Assembly (NCBI GenBank): GCA_903952805.1
Contig: CAJBHN010000564.1
Span: forward strand, 1-9,677
DNA: 9,677 nucleotides
Source of the DNA: an uncultured Myxococcales bacterium
Lineage (GTDB): Bacteria; Myxococcota; UBA727; VGSZ01
Direction: 5' to 3'
Positions 6,823 through 9,677 of the stretch are shown here, piece after piece (position 1 is the stretch's first letter; every line of letters starts with the position of its first letter). The translations under genes were made by a program, and so were the position numbers. The notes below the pieces were generated by a model. The model saw nothing but the letters and a program-made list of their open reading frames with translations, was not told where the DNA came from and did no database searches.

Positions 6823-8859
6823 TCAGCCACCGACGGGGCGGGCGTGCATGCGGGTGAGGGCGGGGGCGAGGATACGCCCGATCAGGGTGGGGTAGTCGAT
6901 GCCGTCGGCCTCGGCGATCAAGCAGAGATCGCTCCAGCCTGGCGTCAAGCCGGGTAGGGGATTGGCTTCGATGAAGCGAGGTTCGCCGTCGGCGTCGCAG
7001 CGCAGATCGAAGCGAGCCACGTCGCGACAGCCCAGGGCATGCCACGCGCCCAGGACGACGGCCTCGATGCGGGCCCGCAAAACGTCGTCAATGACTGCTG
7101 GTCGGTCGTACCGCAGTCCCTTTGACCACTCGAGCTTGTCCTCGAAGGCATAGATTGGGTGCCGGCGGCTTTTGTCGACGAAAACGATTTCCATGGGCGG
7201 CAGCAACGTCGGCACGGTGCCATCGGTCGCATCACCGAGGACGGCGACGGTAAACTCCCGACCCGGCAGGAATTCTTCCACCAGGATCGGTTGCCGATAG
7301 CGGGCGTTCAATCGAGTCAGGAGCGCCCGCAGGGCGGGTTCGTCGTCGACGACGCAATCGCTGACAACGCCCTTGCTCGATCCCTCGGCGTTGGGTTTGG
7401 CGATGAGCGGAAAACGCAGCGCGGCGAAGGCTTCGCTGGGCTCATCGCCACGCAGCAGCATGCCGCGGGGCACGGGCACGCCGGCGCCGGCGACCACGCG
7501 TTTGGCGAGGTCTTTGTCGAGCGACACAGCCATCGTGGCGGCGTCGGAGCCGGTGTGGGGAATGCCCATCAATTCGAGCAATGCTGGTACGTGGGCCTCA
7601 CGCCCTCGCCCGCGGGCTCCTTCTGCGACATTGAAGACGACGTCGACGTGGGCCTCGGGCAGGGCCCGCACCAGCGTTGGCGTTGCTTCCAGTCGCACCA
7701 CCGTGTGGCCGTGGGATTCGATGGCGGCCGCCAGGCCGTCGATGGTGCTCTGGGCATCGTACTCGGCGTCGACGTCGTTGTCGGCCGCGCTCTTGGCGGC
7801 GATGCGCTTCAGATTGAACGCGAGCCCGACGCGCGCCCCCGACGCTGGTTTCCTGGGCGTCAGGCCATAGCGGGCCACAGCATTGTCGACGACGGCACCG
7901 ACCACCGACGCCGTCGAGGTGAGCCCAGCGAGGGCAGACGCCAGGTAGATCCCCGCACCGGGTTCAAGCGATGGCAGCGCGTTGACCTCGATGAACGTGA
8001 TGCTGCCATCCTCGGCAACGCGCCAATCGATGCGGCCGAGGTCCTTCATGCCAAGCGTCTGGTAGACGATCCCCGACAAACGCAACAGTTCGGTGGCGAT
8101 GGCGTCGTCGACGTCGGCGGGGACCTGGACCTCAACGGCTTCGGACTTCAGGCATTTGAGTTCGTAGTCGTAGATGGTGTAGCGCCGCTCACCAATGATG
8201 GCGGCGTCGAAGCGGTAGGAGCACGGCGACAGTACGCCGCCCGTCGACGGCGACGCGCCTTGCAGCCACGGCACCACGACATCTTTGCCGACGATGAATT
8301 CCTCGACCAGAATCCCCGCGGGATAGCGGCTGATCAGGTCATGCAAGAGGGCGCGCAACGCGGCGTCGTCCTCGACAACGCTGTTGACCGTAATGCCCTT
8401 TGAACTGCCTTCGGCATTGGGCTTGGCAATCACAGGAAAGCGGAGGTGGGCGCAGGCTTCGACGTCGGCGGCGTTGGTGACAAACACCCAGTCCGGGGTG
8501 GGCACGCCAGCTTGTTTGACCAAGAGTTTGGTCAACTGTTTGTCAAGCGTGACCGCGCAGACCCAGGCGTCGGAACCGGTGAAGGGCAAGCCGAGGGCGT
8601 CGAAGATGGCGGGCCAGAGGGCTTCGCGGAAGCGGCCGCTGGTGCCCTCGGCCGTGTTGAAGACGAGATCGGGCGCCAGTGCCTCAAGTCGAGCCGTCAC
8701 CGCCGACACGGTGGCGCGCCCAACGTCGATCGGTGTCACCGCATGGCCCAGGGAGGTCAGCGCCTCAGTTATGGCGTCGACGGTCTCCTGCCGATCGAAC
8801 TCGGCCTGGCTCTCGTCATCATGGTCGTGCTGCAGATTGTGGGTGAAGGCGATGCGCAT
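6823..8859 (-). CDS. Tandem D-Ala-D-Ala-ligase-like ATP-grasp protein (two fused ligase units)
   Basis: A 678-residue protein containing two complete copies of the Ddl-like ATP-grasp ligase (single Ddl enzymes have about 300-350 residues). Unit 1 spans about 1-337 and unit 2 about 341-678. Both start alike (MRIAFTHNL; ARVGLAFNL), share an EF/EYD-x-x-x-T-[IV]D element, and carry FNxAEG, FTGSD/HTGSD, the loop KPNAEGSSKG (147-155; 489-497), LVEEF, and the metal-binding ends FIEVNALP (289-296) and FIEANPLPG (629-637). Ddl enzymes join two D-amino acids using ATP. Both units keep the Arg, Glu and Asn expected for metal and phosphate binding, so both may be active. The Ddl N-terminal SAEREVS motif is missing and the Ddl loop Tyr after YDYEAK is Cys in unit 1 and Leu in unit 2, so the substrates may differ. 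ATG 8859 matches the first beta strand; a TTG at 8898 would add 13 residues. Neither has a clear ribosome site. Confidence 0.9.
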   Translation of the reverse strand: MRIAFTHNLQHDHDDESQAEFDRQETVDAITEALTSLGHAVTPIDVGRATVSAVTARLEALAPDLVFNTAEGTSGRFREALWPAIFDALGLPFTGSDAWVCAVTLDKQLTKLLVKQAGVPTPDWVFVTNAADVEACAHLRFPVIAKPNAEGSSKGITVNSVVEDDAALRALLHDLISRYPAGILVEEFIVGKDVVVPWLQGASPSTGGVLSPCSYRFDAAIIGERRYTIYDYELKCLKSEAVEVQVPADVDDAIATELLRLSGIVYQTLGMKDLGRIDWRVAEDGSITFIEVNALPSLEPGAGIYLASALAGLTSTASVVGAVVDNAVARYGLTPRKPASGARVGLAFNLKRIAAKSAADNDVDAEYDAQSTIDGLAAAIESHGHTVVRLEATPTLVRALPEAHVDVVFNVAEGARGRGREAHVPALLELMGIPHTGSDAATMAVSLDKDLAKRVVAGAGVPVPRGMLLRGDEPSEAFAALRFPLIAKPNAEGSSKGVVSDCVVDDEPALRALLTRLNARYRQPILVEEFLPGREFTVAVLGDATDGTVPTLLPPMEIVFVDKSRRHPIYAFEDKLEWSKGLRYDRPAVIDDVLRARIEAVVLGAWHALGCRDVARFDLRCDADGEPRFIEANPLPGLTPGWSDLCLIAEADGIDYPTLIGRILAPALTRMHARPVGG

Positions 8860-8902
8860 ACAGTGAAGAGGCTGGGGTCGCTTGCGGCCCGGCGTCAATG
8901 GC

Positions 8903-8931
8903 AGCGCCAGTGACCAATGACCGATGGCGCT
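8903..8931 (-). other. Inverted repeat in the gap before the tandem ligase gene
   Basis: AGCGCCA (8903-8909) and TGGCGCT (8925-8931) are perfect reverse complements with a 15-base loop containing the direct repeat TGACC-AA-TGACC. It lies just after the stop of the TIKI/TraB-like gene in the transcribed direction and before the ligase start. No T-run follows, so it is a modest candidate for an intercistronic hairpin only. Confidence 0.3.
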
Positions 8932-9675
8932 TCAGAACCCGGTCTCGCCCATCGCCCGCAACACGTCTCGTCGCACCGAAATGAACCAGTCCATGTCGGC
9001 GGCGCGCGTCGGGTCGGTGTCCATGTTCCCTGCCTGGGCCCGTACGATGGCCGCCTGCAGTGCCTGGGCGAGCCCGGCGGGCCAGGTCTCGGCCACATGG
9101 CGTTCGAAGAGCCTCTGGCGTTGTGCGTCGCTCCAAGGGACTCTTTCGAAGCCAATACCGGTGAACTGCTCCTCGAACTGCCGGACGTGCATGAAACCAG
9201 AGGCAATCAAACCGCGCTTCACGTCGGGCAAGACCTGCTGCACGTTATGGAACATGTTGTCCTGCCGCCCGCGCCACCCACCATCCCAGTTGGCGTCAAT
9301 GCCCCTTACCGCGAGGCCCTGCTGTCGAGCCTGCAGAGCGATGAAGGGCATCTCCACGGGACCTTCCCCAAACCGCCCATCGTCGACAGCATCCGGCATC
9401 ATCTCGACCATGACCGTGTCGACGCCGAGTCCTTCGACGACAGCTTTCACATGCCAGATGGAATAGGCGTCGTCAGTGAAATGGTACTGATGGGTGGTTC
9501 CAATGAGGAAAATGACCTGACCGGTCTCGGAGTGCTTGAGTTGCACCAGATGCTGTACTCGAGCTTTGGTCGGATTCAGCTTGAACTGAATAAACGTCAT
9601 CATGGGACGCACCGGAATGCGACCCGTGAAAGCGCCGACGCCGAGGGCAATGGCCAGTGCCCCGAAGCCAAGCAT
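8932..9675 (-). CDS. Putative compact TIKI/TraB-like hydrolase (may be 5' partial)
   Basis: A 247-residue protein whose ATG lies two bases from the window edge; the true start may be there or beyond. The first 18 residues (MLGFGALAIALGVGAFTG) are hydrophobic and could be a signal anchor. The next part shows VIFLIGTTHQ (GxxH at 59-62), then VDTVMVEMMPD with Glu91, ARQQGLAVRGID at 116-127, and a second GxxH in ASGFMHV (160-163). Two GxxH motifs plus a conserved Glu after a strand are the hallmark pattern of the TIKI/TraB/PrgY/GumN superfamily of putative metalloproteases and related hydrolases. The distance between the conserved Glu and the second GxxH is only about 70 residues, shorter than I expect for TraB/GumN proteins, so it may be a compact variant or a different relative. 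It heads the four-gene minus-strand set, 72 bases before the ligase ATG. Family call is tentative; substrate unknown. Confidence 0.55.
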   Translation of the reverse strand: MLGFGALAIALGVGAFTGRIPVRPMMTFIQFKLNPTKARVQHLVQLKHSETGQVIFLIGTTHQYHFTDDAYSIWHVKAVVEGLGVDTVMVEMMPDAVDDGRFGEGPVEMPFIALQARQQGLAVRGIDANWDGGWRGRQDNMFHNVQQVLPDVKRGLIASGFMHVRQFEEQFTGIGFERVPWSDAQRQRLFERHVAETWPAGLAQALQAAIVRAQAGNMDTDPTRAADMDWFISVRRDVLRAMGETGF

Positions 9676-9677
9676 GG

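Noticed and set aside
7341..7354. 14-base perfect palindrome CGTCGTCGACGACG
   Set aside because: It lies inside the ligase coding sequence at a Val-Val-Asp-Asp run; similar GTCGAC-rich strings occur across the window as a result of codon use, so I do not treat it as an operator.
7159..8403. Long plus-strand open frame (414 codons) opposite the tandem ligase
   Set aside because: It is a shadow of the ligase gene: no domain signature, biased composition, and the minus-strand frame carries all ATP-grasp motifs.
6823..8859. Housekeeping cell-wall D-Ala-D-Ala ligase (ddl)
   Set aside because: The tandem architecture, the missing SAEREVS motif and the altered omega loop argue against assigning the ddl symbol, although the fold family is clear.

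Overview
The window is dense, high-GC bacterial coding DNA. It holds five genes on the plus strand (the first cut by the left edge) and four on the minus strand (the last reaching the right edge), in two blocks that converge near position 4500. I see no tRNA, rRNA, CRISPR array, insertion sequence or phage gene. Frequent GTG/TTG-type starts, Ser/Thr/Pro-rich linkers, a TPR lipoprotein, a TolB-like domain with a paired-cysteine motif and side-by-side ArsA-type ATPases together suggest a deltaproteobacterial lineage such as Myxococcota or Bradymonadota. That placement is inferred from style and gene content, not from a marker gene.

Plus-strand block (1-4496): the C-terminal part of one ArsA/GET3-type ATPase overlaps the start of a second, complete one. 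A gap of about 140 bases with a near-perfect direct repeat follows. Then comes a tightly overlapping set: a TPR lipoprotein, the RNase H-fold protein RuvX (YqgF), and the membrane-anchored endolytic transglycosylase MltG. RuvX appears to start at a CTG codon that overlaps the stop of the TPR gene; no conventional start keeps its catalytic aspartate. The RuvX-MltG pair is a familiar housekeeping neighbourhood joining an RNase H-fold nuclease family (implicated in rRNA/DNA processing) to peptidoglycan strand release.

Minus-strand block (9675 down to 4504): four genes in the same direction, with junctions of 72 (or 33), 27 and 0 bases, so probably one operon. In order of transcription they are a compact TIKI/TraB-like putative metallohydrolase with two GxxH motifs, a 678-residue protein made of two D-Ala-D-Ala-ligase-like ATP-grasp units in tandem, a DmpA-type P1-family self-processing aminopeptidase, and a secreted TolB-like domain joined by a (Ser-Thr-Pro)5 linker to a hydrophobic membrane domain. 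This is the most unusual part. It reads as a possible dipeptide or modified-peptide synthesis and hydrolysis module, with a double ligase whose substrate loop differs from cell-wall Ddl and a peptidase from a family active on D-amino-acid and beta-peptide substrates. The function is inferred.

The two blocks meet at a 19-base perfect hairpin whose arms contain the stop codons of both converging genes. Two in-frame short tandem repeats (15-base units in the second ATPase, 9-base units in the TolB-like protein) are possible sites of length variation.
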